Source: Ophiosphaerella korrae (taxonomy: Eukaryota; Ascomycota; Dothideomycetes; Pleosporales; Phaeosphaeriaceae). From it: a DNA stretch of 64,000 bases. Location: positions 52,824-116,823 of the forward strand of contig JALNQF010000142.1 in NCBI GenBank assembly GCA_028456385.1, in the 5' to 3' direction. Below the pieces are notes generated by a model that worked only from the letters and a program-made list of their open reading frames with translations, did no database searches and had not been told where the DNA came from. The translations under genes and the position numbers were made by a program. This document shows, piece after piece, positions 33,975 through 44,999 of this stretch. Numbering within the stretch: position 1 is the stretch's first letter; each line of letters starts with the position of its first letter.

Positions 33975-34859
33975 TGCGATGGGTGCCCGGTGAAGGGGTT
34001 CGCGAAGCGGTATCAAACGTCGAAGTACGAATACGATGAAAGCCTGAGGTGCTCGAGGTGAGGGTGCCCCTCTTCATATACATTGACCACAGGGTAGGCA
34101 AGAGTTTCGCAGGGATGCCAACAACTACTATCAGTGTTTGGATCCCGAGTAGCGCAGGGTAGTGGCGGGGCCAGGACTCCCAACGGCTGGCTTGGTGGCA
34201 GGGTTGCTTTGCGATGCTTCAGCGCAGTGACCGCAGATAAGCGCGCTTTGGGGCATTCCAAGACCATGGTTACGAGGCCAGACGCCCAGGTTAGGTTGAG
34301 ATAGGGAGGAGATAGCCAGCGCAATGGCAAACCCATGCCGCGATCAACGGGCTGCCGCCAGTTGAAGCCGGGCCAGAGCACAAAAAAGAATTGCCAAGCG
34401 ATAGCTAATGTCGGAAAAGAGGAGGGCTTGCAAAGCTTCCAGGTAGCCGAGGGAGGCACGGCGGCGCGAAAATGCTGCCAAGTCCTTCCAAGCCTCTGTT
34501 CATTGTGCCTGCCTTTTTGGGTTCCGACGAGGCGTTGGTTTTGGTAGCCGAGCCAGTGCGCAGGATAACAGCGTTCTATTGCAGACCCGGGTGCTACTTT
34601 GGTGTGGCGGCGCGCCTCTAATTATTCATTTTTACCATGTCCTACCTGCGATTTTGTGTCCTCTTCGCGCGAGCAGCGATGCAGTTTTCCAAAGATTGAG
34701 CACAGACGGCGCCGTGGTGTGGGAAAGAGGCACAGGGGCTGATGCACAACATATCCACCCATGCTTAGCACGTGCTGCATTTGCTGTGCGCTATCATCTA
34801 CGTGTCTGCCTCACTGAACTACCATGTTTCCATCTTTTGTGACGCCTGCGCCCATAATC
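33975..34859. other. Intergenic, PTR2 promoter
   Basis: About 885 bp: the PTR2 promoter and the 3' end of the next minus-strand gene. Contains GATA motifs (separate entry). No other gene seen. Confidence 0.5.
34236..34241 (+). promoter_or_regulatory. Candidate GATA-factor site upstream of PTR2
   Basis: GATAAG, 262 bp upstream of the PTR2 start; other GATA cores occur nearby (AGATAG, GGATAA). Nitrogen-regulating GATA factors control peptide and amino-acid uptake in fungi. Short motifs are common by chance. Confidence 0.3.
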
Positions 34860-35903
34860 TCAATGCCCCTCGGTCTCAGAGGGCCCATCTGTTGTGTGGC
34901 CGTCAGCACCTGGACAGAACTCGTTTGCGCCAACTCGAAGACTGTGAGCCTGCGCACCAGGCTGAAAAATGGATGCAGCAACTCCTAAGCGTGAGCTAGT
35001 ACGGATGGGAAGCGGACGAGCCTCCCTGTACATGGACGTGGGAATTTTGGGGCGGTAGTTACCAGACTTGACGTCGTTTCTGTTGTAAGGCGCATGACTA
35101 GAACTCAACACCATACCTGGGGCCTGGTTCTGGAAGCCGCCTGCCTGCAGAGGACCTTGATGATTGGGTCCACCTCTGGGCAGCCCGTAGCTTCTGCCAC
35201 GGTAACTTGCATAGCTTGGCATGGGTGCTGGCTTCGAGTTCGTGAAACCCCCAGATGATTCGGTTTGGCGACTGGACATACTCGCTTTCGGCTTGCCTTT
35301 TTGAGACCATCGGGGCCTGTGCGGCTTCTGCTTCTCTGGCTGCTTTCGGTGCTTAGGTGGACGCCTGTGGCTGTTATTAGCATATCTTCTAGCGTCTTCC
35401 ATAATAGCCCACCTACTTTGCAGCAAACTTCCCGCCGTAAATGTAAGTATCCTTTTCGTCCTCGTTGAGCTTGCGGCGAGGGTGATCGGGATTCGATGCT
35501 TTGCCGAGCGTAAAGAGCTTGTATGTGCCATGACGGATGGCATGTCGAACAAAAATTGCGATGCAGAGACGCACTTCAGAGCGCAGCCACCCAATGTCTT
35601 CAAGTTCCGCTTTTGTGAACACTTCTGGATTGACCAACAACAACCGAACCCGCTCAATCGTTGAGTCGAAATCCTCATATACAGGCTATGCGTGCAAAAC
35701 CGATCAGCCCAAAGGCAGAGGGTTGCCACAAAGCTCAGAAGTGGAACACTTACAATAACCGCAATTTGAGTCTCCTGATGTCTGATCTCGTCCTCCCAGG
35801 CCTCGGGCGAGAAGGCACTAAAATCTTCGTGATCGCAGAAGGTGGTTTGGAGCAGAGGGATGAGCTCCCGGCGCGCCCAATCCATATCAAGTGGTTTGGC
35901 CAT
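34860..35903 (-). CDS. Conserved hypothetical protein with Arg/Gly-rich tail (309 aa)
   Basis: Three exons, 35903-35754, 35685-35417 and 35370-34860 (introns of 68 and 46 bp), total 930 nt in frame. Reading through the introns gives a longer but mixed open frame; splicing restores a compact N-terminal domain at about residues 1-140, with PLDMDWARRELIPLLQ, YEDFDSTIERVRLLLVNPEVF and AIFVRHAIRHGTYKLF. After that the protein is basic and low complexity (RRPPKHRKQPEKQKPH), with SYRGRSYGLPRGG and Gln/Pro/Gly repeats like RGG-type RNA-binding tails. I do not recognise the domain. An RNA- or chromatin-associated role is a guess from the tail. Confidence 0.75.
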   Translation of the reverse strand: MAKPLDMDWARRELIPLLQTTFCDHEDFSAFSPEAWEDEIRHQETQIAVIVSVPLLSFVATLCLWADRFCTHSLYMRISTQRLSGFGCCWSIQKCSQKRNLKTLGGCALKCVSASQFLFDMPSVMAHTSSLRSAKHRIPITLAASSTRTKRILTFTAGSLLQSRWAIMEDARRYANNSHRRPPKHRKQPEKQKPHRPRWSQKGKPKASMSSRQTESSGGFTNSKPAPMPSYASYRGRSYGLPRGGPNHQGPLQAGGFQNQAPGMVLSSSHAPYNRNDVKSGNYRPKIPTSMYREARPLPIRTSSRLGVAASIFQPGAQAHSLRVGANEFCPGADGHTTDGPSETEGH

Positions 35904-36454
35904 GGCGGTTAATGTTCAAGTGTTTGTCCCCCGAGGGTTCGAGATCACAAGCAGGAATTGAAAATTTCGCGTCAACTGCGGTACGGTACATCTCGTCAGT
36001 GAATGTTGGAGAAGCTTTTCTCGGAGACGAAGTGAAAGTTCGTCGCGCACCCTAAACCCCAAGACATGGCTCTCGACCCTGCCCTGTACAGTGAACGTAA
36101 AAGTCATCATGTAGCACTCGTAAGTTATATTGAATGGAAAGACCCTTTCTCCTCGATGTTTTCTCCATTGGCCATACATTTAGTCTGCGCATAAGACATT
36201 TGCAGCCAAAATTCGTGATTGTGCGGAGAGTCGAATGAAAATAAGGACAAGTAATACACATATATCTCATCTAGCAAGTCGCAGTATAGTGTCTGAAAAG
36301 TTGCACCCAGTGATTTTTTCTTCATTAGGCTGAATCAAATTGAAAGTAATTCCGTTGATAGCAAGTAGGCATCAAGTCATGATAATGTTTCAAACAGGTC
36401 GGGTATCTTAGGGATTATCCTAGGAATCTTTAAGAATATCCTCCTGTCCATGCT
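35904..36454. other. Intergenic between the 309-residue gene and malic enzyme
   Basis: About 550 bp, AT-rising. Promoter of the 309-residue gene plus the 3' flank of the malic enzyme gene. Nothing else seen. Confidence 0.5.
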
Positions 36455-38521
36455 TTATTGCCCAAATTTTGCAGCTCGCTGACTAGAAGCAACACCCACT
36501 TCACCCTTTGCATATGCATCTGCCCGAAGGCTCTCAACCAGGCTCAAGGGTCTGTATTCAGCGTTCCACATTTGCTCTCTTATCCACTCTTCCAAACTTG
36601 GGTCGTCTTCTGGAATACCTGTTTCTTGTGCAAGGCCACCTTCGGCGGCCTTCTTGATGACGCTTTTCGCAATCTGCACACTAATTTCGCGCACGTCCTC
36701 AACATCAGGCAGTAGACCAGCACCGCGACCATTTAGCACCGGTGCTGCAGAAGCGAGCGCTTGGACCGCAGCTACTAGCATGGCTGGTGTCATCAACCGT
36801 GTACGACTAAGAACAGCCCCGAGGCCAATTCCAGGAAAGGTAACGGAGTTATTACATTCGGCTATGGATAATTAGTAAGATTTATACGCCCAAAAGACAA
36901 TAAACTTACAAATATCGTATTCCTGTCCGTTGTATTCGACGGGCGGAAACGGTGACCCGGTAGCGACAAGCGCCCTACCATCAGTCCAGTCATACAAGTC
37001 TTGGGGTTTGGCTTCATGAAGTCGAGTAGGATTAGAGAGTGGGAAAATGATCGGGCGATGGACATGTTTCGCCATCTCTCGAACAATATCCTCAGAAAAC
37101 GCTCCAGGTTTGGTTGATGTACCAATCAGGACGTGTGGCTTTACTTTCTTCACGACAGATAACAAATTACCATGCTCTTTATCTTCCCACTCATTACCAT
37201 TCCGAGCATATGGTATTTGTGCAGGGGTGAGTTGGTCCTTTTTTCCTTTTAACAATAGGCCAGGTTTGTCGACACACCTAACAACGGTTAGTTATCAATC
37301 TTGTGAAACGACTGTATCTCCCAGTTACCATATTCGTTCTCCGGCATCTTCAGACGAACAGCCAGTATATTGAACGATAGCGTCTTTGATCTGATCTGCG
37401 ATACCGGTGCCAGCTGAGCCCGCGCCGAACATTATGAAGCGCGCTTCGTCCCATTTCGTTTCGCTCACCTTAAATGCTGCAATGATGGCAGCGAGTGTAA
37501 CACAGCCAGTCCCCTGAATATCATCATTGAAGCATGCAATTTGAGGGGTGTATTTATCAAGAATCCGACGTGCATTGTTAACGCCAAAATCCTCGAAATG
37601 GATGTAGGCTTTGGGGTAACACTTTCTGCATGCGGTGATAAACTTCTCGACAAACTCCTCATATTCCTCGCCACTCACACGTTGCTTTCTTTGCCCAAGG
37701 TATAGTTCGTCGTCAAGTAGTTCTATATTCTGGAAACTTTTTAGTGGTGTCTGCTTTTGCGGTTGACATAAACTTACGTTTGTCCCACAGTCTAGTACCA
37801 CTGGGAGCGTTCGTGAAGGGTGGATACCAGCGCATAATGTGTATATCACGAGTTTTGCGACACAAATAAGAATTGCGCCTACTCCTTGGTCGCCAATACC
37901 CAGTATCTGTTCGCCATCGCTTACGACTATTATGTCGATATCCTCGGGATCTCCCCATTGTCTGATATCGTCTTCGACACGACCCGCGTCACAGATATTT
38001 AGAAAGCATCCTTCCGGCCTGCGAAAGAGACTAGAGTACTGAGCTATGGCCTCACTTTCGACTGGAGTGTAGATAACAGAGAATATCTCTTTTAGATGAT
38101 TAAGTATGAGCTGTTAAGTAGGTCAGCCATAATTTGAGCATTCACTTATACCTTTGATCATACCCTGTAGTAAAGAACTTCATTCTGCTCTTTTAAACTT
38201 GTCATAAAGGTGTTCTTGGCCAAATCCGATGACCGGGAGCTATATTGAGCATATGCACGCCTGACTTGCTGATCGAGAGTCTGGATATTCGATGGAAGGA
38301 GACCATGTAGCTTGAACACATCGCGCTCCTCCTTTGTGAAGGCCGAGCCTTTGTTGAAGTATGGGGTGGCTAGAAGCGCATTACCCCAATAACGTTCAGT
38401 TTACCATTTTCGCCGGCTTTTGCAAAATACTTACAGTCAAACTTGTTTTTTGTGTCCCGGAGGTCGATAGTGGCAGATGCGCAAACTTTGATTTTGTCTG
38501 CTCGGCCGTAAGTGAAGCCAT
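36455..38521 (-). CDS. Malic enzyme, NAD(P)-dependent, with disrupted 5' region
   Basis: Oxidatively decarboxylates malate to pyruvate, giving NAD(P)H. Clear exons are 38369-38164, 38110-37778, 37729-37329, 37277-36910 and 36861-36455 (introns 48-53 bp). They carry PYFNKGSAF, IYTPVESEAI, ILGIGDQGVG, HPSRTLPVVLDCGTN, FEDFGVNNARRIL, CFNDDIQGTG, the dinucleotide-binding GAGSAGTGIAD and FPLSNPTRLHEA, and end in an LVESLRADAY tail. The first exon begins at ATG 38521 and reads KFAHLPLSTSG, as in fungal malic enzymes. Between it and 38369 no canonical intron keeps frame: the only in-frame option uses a weak GTTTGA donor (38442-38370), giving 597 residues. Reading on instead shows family-like coding in two other frames (see findings). 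So the gene may be frameshifted, or the assembly may be. The function call is secure; the 5' model is not. Confidence 0.88.
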
Positions 38522-39816
38522 GGTGCGGTTGGTAGTGCAACGCAATGCTAAAAGTACTCGATTATACTAGCATAGGAAGCTTTAAACATTCAAGGAACTG
38601 CCATAAACTTGCTATCAAGCCGTGGAACTCTTTTTCCTTAAATTGCAGCCCCCAGAGCTTGATGGACGCGCGTGTCTCGTGCATAATGACGTCTAGGGCT
38701 ACTATCGATAAGCGGGACACGAGCTATGTTGCTCTCATCATTCACTATACAATGTGTCAGCATACTTCAAAAGCCTGCATCGTGGTCAAAGTATGTTGGG
38801 TAAAGTGAGTGATGACCTTGAGGTAACCAAATTGATCACATACAAATGAGAGCGATGAGAATAGTCTCTATTGTTCACTCCGAGAATCAGATTCAAGCTG
38901 GCCATTTCATCGATCCTTCGCTTGGACCAGAACTTCCTTGAGGCCACTGCTTGCATTCACAAACTGTTATAACAGTGACGTAATGGCTTCTATTCATTTT
39001 CGGAGACTGATATGCTAAGGCTGATTGTTCAAGCTAGCGACACTGAAGGCGGATACCGAATGCAACCATCTGGGTTCGGTTGTTTCGCTATGCCACGAGT
39101 CATTTTTCATATTTCCCAAGTTATCTGCCCAAATAATTTGATGCTATAAAAGAAAGGTTTATTTACATGTATTCCAGGTCCAAGATTATCACATGAGGTT
39201 GCTCTAATCAATTTTCCATGATACCGTTGCTCAGATGTCACATATGACAGTCTTTATCTTCGTGCTATAACATAAATAGATCACATCTTTCCACATAATC
39301 CAGCCAGCAAACAATATGATATATAGGTTTTAAGGTAGTACTATGCGTGCTAAAGCTTGGGGCCAACGCGAAACTTAAGTGATGTTGAGGGGCTATATCT
39401 AGGCTTATAGTATCAGTGTAAGGAGTGAGTCGCCTGTGTTACAGGAGACGCCATAAAAACAAAGTTTAGGCCCTTGAGGCAGTTATGCTTTCTCGATTCC
39501 CAGATATCTCAAGGAAAATGTTGTTTTCAAGGTTACAAACTGAATACCTGTATACGGGAAGTTATAGCAAAAAGAGCGAGCAATAGTTCGATTCGAACAT
39601 TGGAGGCTTTGTTCTCTTTCATTGCAGAACTATTTGTTCTAACAATAAATACATAGATCTAGTAGCTCTACAAAACTATGTGTATTACAGTATTTATCTA
39701 TTATTATTTAATACCATCATCGAGCAAATCTAATATCAATTCCTTAAACGATATTTCTATTTGAAATATTCAAATTCTCTACCATCACTCCATTTTCACT
39801 TTGCATCGTAGATAGC
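38522..39816. other. Intergenic between malic enzyme and the small membrane gene
   Basis: About 1.3 kb with rising AT content, bounded by two divergent starts. The short frames here have no recognisable similarity. I see no tRNA and no transposon remnant. Confidence 0.5.
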
Positions 39817-40459
39817 ATGGAACCAGGACCAAACTGCGCGCAAACCCGCCCGGGTCAGAGAGCGAGACTATTCATAAAGGTGAATGACTCCAACGACCTA
39901 GAAGACGTTGGTCGCTATCGCTCGAGGGGTTTTCGGTCACAAAAACGTACTCGAGAGCCAGAGAGTGACAAGGAAGATTCGTATAAAAAGAGAGCCTATG
40001 AAGATGAGGAATGGAACGATCTTGTATGCAAAGGAAGAAAGATAACAGTAAGTACTGGATGTAAGACTTGATAATCTGAGTGCTAACGTTATACAGAAAA
40101 TGATTATCGCATCCTGGATGCTATTGTACCTCATTACTCACGCCCGATCACCCTTTATAACTGCCCTCCTCGTTGCCGCTGGAGCACTCTTCTTCATGTT
40201 CCCAGACAGGCTCCTCCCGAGCGCTAATGAGGCATTTCGGCATAATCCTATATACCGTAAACTTAACGCGTCAGCACAGTATATTCCAACTCTAATGTTT
40301 CAATGTCTCTGTCTCTTTGCTGGTTTCCTAATCCTTGAGATGTTGGCGCAGGTAGGACGGATCAATTCTACTGAAAGGTTTAAGGCACAAGATCAATTAA
40401 ACGCATTTAAGCTTGGATGGAAGTTGGGCAGAAAGGCTGGTTGGGCAGCGTCTTGCTAG
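39817..40459 (+). CDS. Small predicted membrane protein, function unknown (197 aa)
   Basis: Two exons, 39817-40047 and 40097-40459, with a 49-bp intron (GTAAGT..ACAG). The splice joins GRKIT to KMIIASWMLLYL without shifting frame. The first ~78 residues are hydrophilic and highly charged (RSRGFRSQKRTREPESDKEDSYKKR). Two or three hydrophobic helices follow, at about 79-92, 94-110 (ITALLVAAGALFFMF) and 133-155 (QCLCLFAGFLILEMLA). There is no cleaved signal peptide. It is the last intact gene before the AT-rich transposon block. I recognise no family. The intron and consistent coding composition support a real gene, possibly lineage-specific. Confidence 0.6.
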
Positions 40460-41084
40460 AACATGACAAAGTAAGCCCTTTGTAGTGAGTGGTAGCCCAC
40501 ACACTTAGCTTGCAACATCTAGGACTTTTTAAAGTGCATTTTTAGTATATGCTAATAACTTTTTAAATATCGAAGTTATTTTAAATTGCAGTTATTAATT
40601 TATAAACCCTTGCGCAACATAACTTTAGGGTGGCTACAGCTCATTGGTATTAAACCCTTGATACGTATAACTATAGAGAGCATAATTATTATATGTAAAC
40701 GCTTTCTAACGTTAATCCTTGCGTAGCGGGACACCCTACCAGTCTTGTCAATTAACTCTCCTCTAATACTCCCTGCTCGTGTGCAGTGATGTATATCTAC
40801 GAAGAGTTCGATGGGCTAGAAAGCAAGCCTAGATAGCAAAGGTCAAGATTACAACCTTAAAGGGTCGAGTTATAGTAAGGAGTGTGCATTCCGGCAGTTT
40901 TTCCGTGCAAAAGTCAAGATATTAAAACTCCTCTTACTAGCTATACATCTCAGCCAAATCTTATTATGTAGTAGCGTGCTGAGATATCTATTAGTTGTAC
41001 TGCGCCCTGTAGCTAAGAGCTGCGGCTTCAACTACCTTCAGGCAGCTCTTATTCCTAGCCGTACAGGTAGTAGTTTACTCTACT

Positions 41085-41455
41085 CGCCAGCTATTTAGCG
41101 CGTTAAGTGATGACTGTGTATTAGGATGTTGCTCGCTAAGGACCTGCCGGCGTAATTAGAAGTATCTTTCTATAAGGATAAGAGCCTTATCGTAGTAAGC
41201 TTGTGACTACAATGTATAAGCAAGGTTGTGCATACTAGTTAGCGTGTTAGGATGCTCGTCTCTAAGCACCCTCGAGCTCGTCTCTACTACTTGCACTTCT
41301 AGCTCTTTAGCTTCTTTCTACTGCCCTTGATTCTAGTACATCGACGCTAGGTTAGCTACGCTAGTTAGCGTAGAAGGATACTTATCTCTAAGTACTTTCT
41401 TTCTTGTCTCTATTACTTGTACAAACAGCTCTTTAGCTTCGTTATATTGTCTATT
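41085..41455 (-). pseudogene. Decayed TPR (kinesin-light-chain type) pseudogene, NLR-like tail
   Basis: Read on the minus strand, three successive repeats appear, each about 42 residues: QYNEAKELFVQVIETRKK..LRDKYPSTLTSVANL, then KEAKELEVQVVETSSRVLRDEHPNTLTSM, then YDKALILIERYF..VLSEQHPNTQSSLNAL. The HPNTL/ASTY spacing is that of kinesin-light-chain TPRs, which form the C-terminal sensor of many fungal NB-ARC/NACHT (NLR-like) proteins. TAG stops interrupt it at expected Gln or Trp positions, so it is dead. Flanking sequence to about 41.96 kb may be upstream parts of the same gene, unrecognisable. I cannot see the nucleotide-binding domain. Confidence 0.7.
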
Positions 41456-42323
41456 ACTATATAGAGTTATAGTATACTTCTACGTAAGTTCTAACCTACT
41501 TTTGTTGCTATAATCTACTAGACTTTATAATAGAGTGTACTAGATATATAGAAGGAACCGTCTCTGCTTGCTTCTATTACTATATTCGTTGTCTAGGAAT
41601 ACGTAAAGGAGTTATATAATAGTGCGTTATGTCTACTATTAGAGCCCTTCCTGCACTTGTAGCTGCTTGCGTAGAGCTTAATAGACTAGCTAATAAATGT
41701 TAAGTGTAGATTTAGTAGGTCGCCTAGTAGTAAGTATATACTTGTTAAGTAATTTAATAGTATCTTATCTTGTTTGTAGCAAGGCTATCTCTAGAAGTTT
41801 AAGTAAAATATCCTTTTTATCTATACGTATAAGTTGCTTATCTTACGTAACTATTCGGCTCGATACTTTAGGGGTATATAACGCCTCTCTCTTGTTATAA
41901 GAGAGAAGTAAGTTAATAGAATAGATACTATCATTGCTTTACCCCCTTAGCTATACGTAATGTATAGCTACCTATCTACTACTAGATACGTAGCTATCTA
42001 GAAGAGTATTAAGCTAACTAACACTTTTAGTCTATATATATAGTAAGAAATAGGTAATTAATAGTAAATATATTATTATAACTAATTTAACCTATAAAGA
42101 GAAATAAATAGTAGCTATAGAATCCCTTATACTAGAGCCTAGTAGCTTACTTGTAGACGTATTACTACTATACTTAAGAGCTAGTTCTTTATATTTATCT
42201 TGTTATAATTAGTATTTCTATATACTACTACTTACGCGATTGCTAGAAGTAGATATAATAGCTATCTTAGTAAGTACTTAGCTTTCTACTAGTTAGTATT
42301 TAAGAGTAGCGTTACTAAGTAGC

Positions 42324-42599
42324 TATAATAAAGGTTCTTAGAATCTTTAAGATCTTTAAAGACTCTAGTACTAGTTAGGAGTAAAACTAATACACTAGAA
42401 ATTATAGTATTATATAATAGTAGTCTAAAGTAGAGTTAATATACTATATTAGTATATAAAAGGCTCTATACTTATAAATAGAATAAAGTAAGTATTATTC
42501 TTTAAAATATTAGTAGTACTCTTAAATACTATTTATTATCCCTTTACTATCTCTTATAGTATATAGTAAGTACTATTATTTTTTAGCTACTTTCTAATA
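42324..42599 (+). mobile_element. Solo LTR (276 bp) with perfect 5-bp target duplication
   Basis: A 276-bp segment bounded by TATAATAA... and ...CTAATA (TG..CA ends altered to TA..TA) and flanked by GTAGC at 42319-42323 and 42600-42604. A degenerate copy lies at 43099-43370. It contains a TATATAAAAGG core-promoter-like sequence. With no internal domain between its duplications, it is a solo LTR left after recombination. The family of the parent element is not known. Confidence 0.7.
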
Positions 42600-43098
42600 G
42601 TAGCTTTATAGTATCCTTAGTACTATATCTTTTATTAGCTTTTATAGCGCTATAATATTTTATAGAGTAAGTACTTAAGCTATATTATTATAAGTATATA
42701 CGTATAAGTGTAGCTTAGTACTTAGCTTAGTATAAGTAAGCCTATTAGAGCTCTCTATAGTATAAATATATACTACTACTTTAGCTCTATATAAGTATAT
42801 TAGCTAGTTTAAGTAGAGCTTTCTATTAATAATAGATCTATTAATTACTTTCTAACTATACTTACTAACTTATAATATATATTACTATTTATTATTATAA
42901 CAATAGTAGAATATAGTATAAACTTTAGTAAATACTTAGCTAAGTTTATAAGTTCTTTTATAAATAAGCTACTAGATTATAGAAGAGTATTTTTAGTATT
43001 ATTATAGATTAGTAAATACTATTATATACTTATCTCTTCTATATAGTATTATATAACTTACTTTATATCTACTTAGTTATTTTTCTACCTAGAGATAT

Positions 43099-43370
43099 TA
43101 TAATAAAAGTTTCTAGAATCTTTTAAATCTTTAAGAACTCTAGTACTAGTTTAGAGTAAAGCTAATATATTAGTAATCCTAATATTACTATAGTATTAGT
43201 CTAAAGTAAAGCTAATATACTACTTTAGTATATAAAAGGCTTTATACTTATAAATAAAAGAAAGTAAATATTATTTTTATTATTAGAACGTAAATTAAAA
43301 TACTATTTATTAGCTTTTTACTATTTTTTATAGCTAATAGTAAGTACTATTATCTTCTAGCTACTTCTAA
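43099..43370 (+). mobile_element. Second, diverged copy of the 276-bp LTR
   Basis: About 270 bp aligning along its whole length with 42324-42599, including the TATATAAAAGG motif and the shared start and end. I could not find a matching target duplication, so it may be one end of a larger element or a copy whose flanks have decayed. Confidence 0.6.
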
Positions 43371-44999
43371 ATAAATAAAGAGCTTTTATATAATATTAGT
43401 ATATAACTAATAAAAGCTATCTTTATTACTTATATTAATTTAAAAAACTAAATAGATTTTAATATTCTACTTTAATCTATATATAGCTTTAAGAAAAAGC
43501 TATAACTTACTTATTCTATTAGTATATCTATACGTAGTATATATATATTTATATAATATACGCTAAATACTAAATCTTACTTATCTTTAACTTAGCATAA
43601 CTCTACTAATATAGCTCTTACTTAAAAACTTTAAAATAATATAGATTTAAAAGATCTTATACTATATATTTTATATATAAAAATATACTATAAAATACTT
43701 ATAAAATAATTAAAAGTAGTATAACTTTTTAATTACTTAGAGATAGTAAAAAACTTTCTATATATAAATTATATACTAGATAAAAATAAAAAACTTTATA
43801 ATATAAAGTTTTTTTATTTAAGATTATCTAGACTAATTATAGAACTTTAAATAATAGAGGTATTTTTTTAAAAGTATAAATATAGAAATTTCTTAATAAC
43901 TCTATTAATAATAGAGTAAATTAAATACTTTTTTAATATAACTAAAGGCTATATATATAGCTTTATATTATTTGAATTATTACTTAATTTAAATAAGTAT
44001 TAAGAAAGATATTAAGCTTTAAATAATAAATCTTATAGTTTTACTTACTTAATCTATTATTAGATATTAGAGCTATAATATTATATAATCTTTTTAAATA
44101 TATTTTTAGAGTATAGTAAAAGTTTATATTTAAAATTTAAAAGAAAATAATTGTAAAATAAAATAGATATAAAGATTTAAATTACTTAAAATTTAATAAT
44201 TTCTTATATATATAAAAGTATATATACTACTAATAATTAGAAGCGCTTTTTTTTCTCTAATCTCGTAAAGCTAATATTAGTATATAAGAAGTAGTATCTT
44301 ACTTTATAAAAAGCTTTTAATAGTTTTTATTATCTACTATCTATAGTAGTAAATATAACTTAAGCTATATAGTCTTCTAAGTATACTATATCTAGTAATT
44401 CTTTTATTAAGTATAAGTTAATAATATATAGTAAAAGTTCTAGGTCTAGTTTTTTATTATAAAGTAGTAGAAAATTTTCTAGTAAGTTTACTAATTTAGA
44501 GTTTATTTTTATAATATAGTAAAAGTAAGTATATACTATAGTAGCTTATTCTAGTATAAATCTATTTAGCTTTTATAGGTCTATAAAGCTTAGAGTATAA
44601 ATTACTATATTTAGTATAAGTTTTATACTTAGAGCTAAAACTTAAAAGCTTAAGATAATTTAGTTAGCTCTTAATACTTAGAGATTAGAATTATCTATAG
44701 AGTAATTTTATAGTTAGTAACTTAAGCTATTTATAACTTTATTTATATTACTATATATATATTTAATATAGAAGTTAAATTAAAATAGAAATAATAACTA
44801 GTAAGCTTAGTAGTAAATAAGCTTCTTAGATATTATAAAAGTTTTTAAATTATAGTAGTTTATTATAATATAGATTATATATAAACTACTTATAAGCTCT
44901 AGTTTCTATTTTTTAAATACTTAGATTATAGCTATAAGTTCTAAGTTATAAATATTATAATTATATTTTACTAGAATATTTTTTTTTAAAAAGAAGCTA

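Noticed and set aside
34860..35903. A single-exon 347-residue protein
   Set aside because: It reads through two good GT..AG introns; splicing gives a better N-terminal domain and stays in frame.
39560..39600. tRNA-like TTCGATTCGAAC motif
   Set aside because: No matching acceptor, D or anticodon stems around it.
40500..41960. A lineage-specific effector gene in the boundary sequence
   Set aside because: No open frame over 70 codons and no signal peptide; the only coding trace is the TPR pseudogene on the minus strand.
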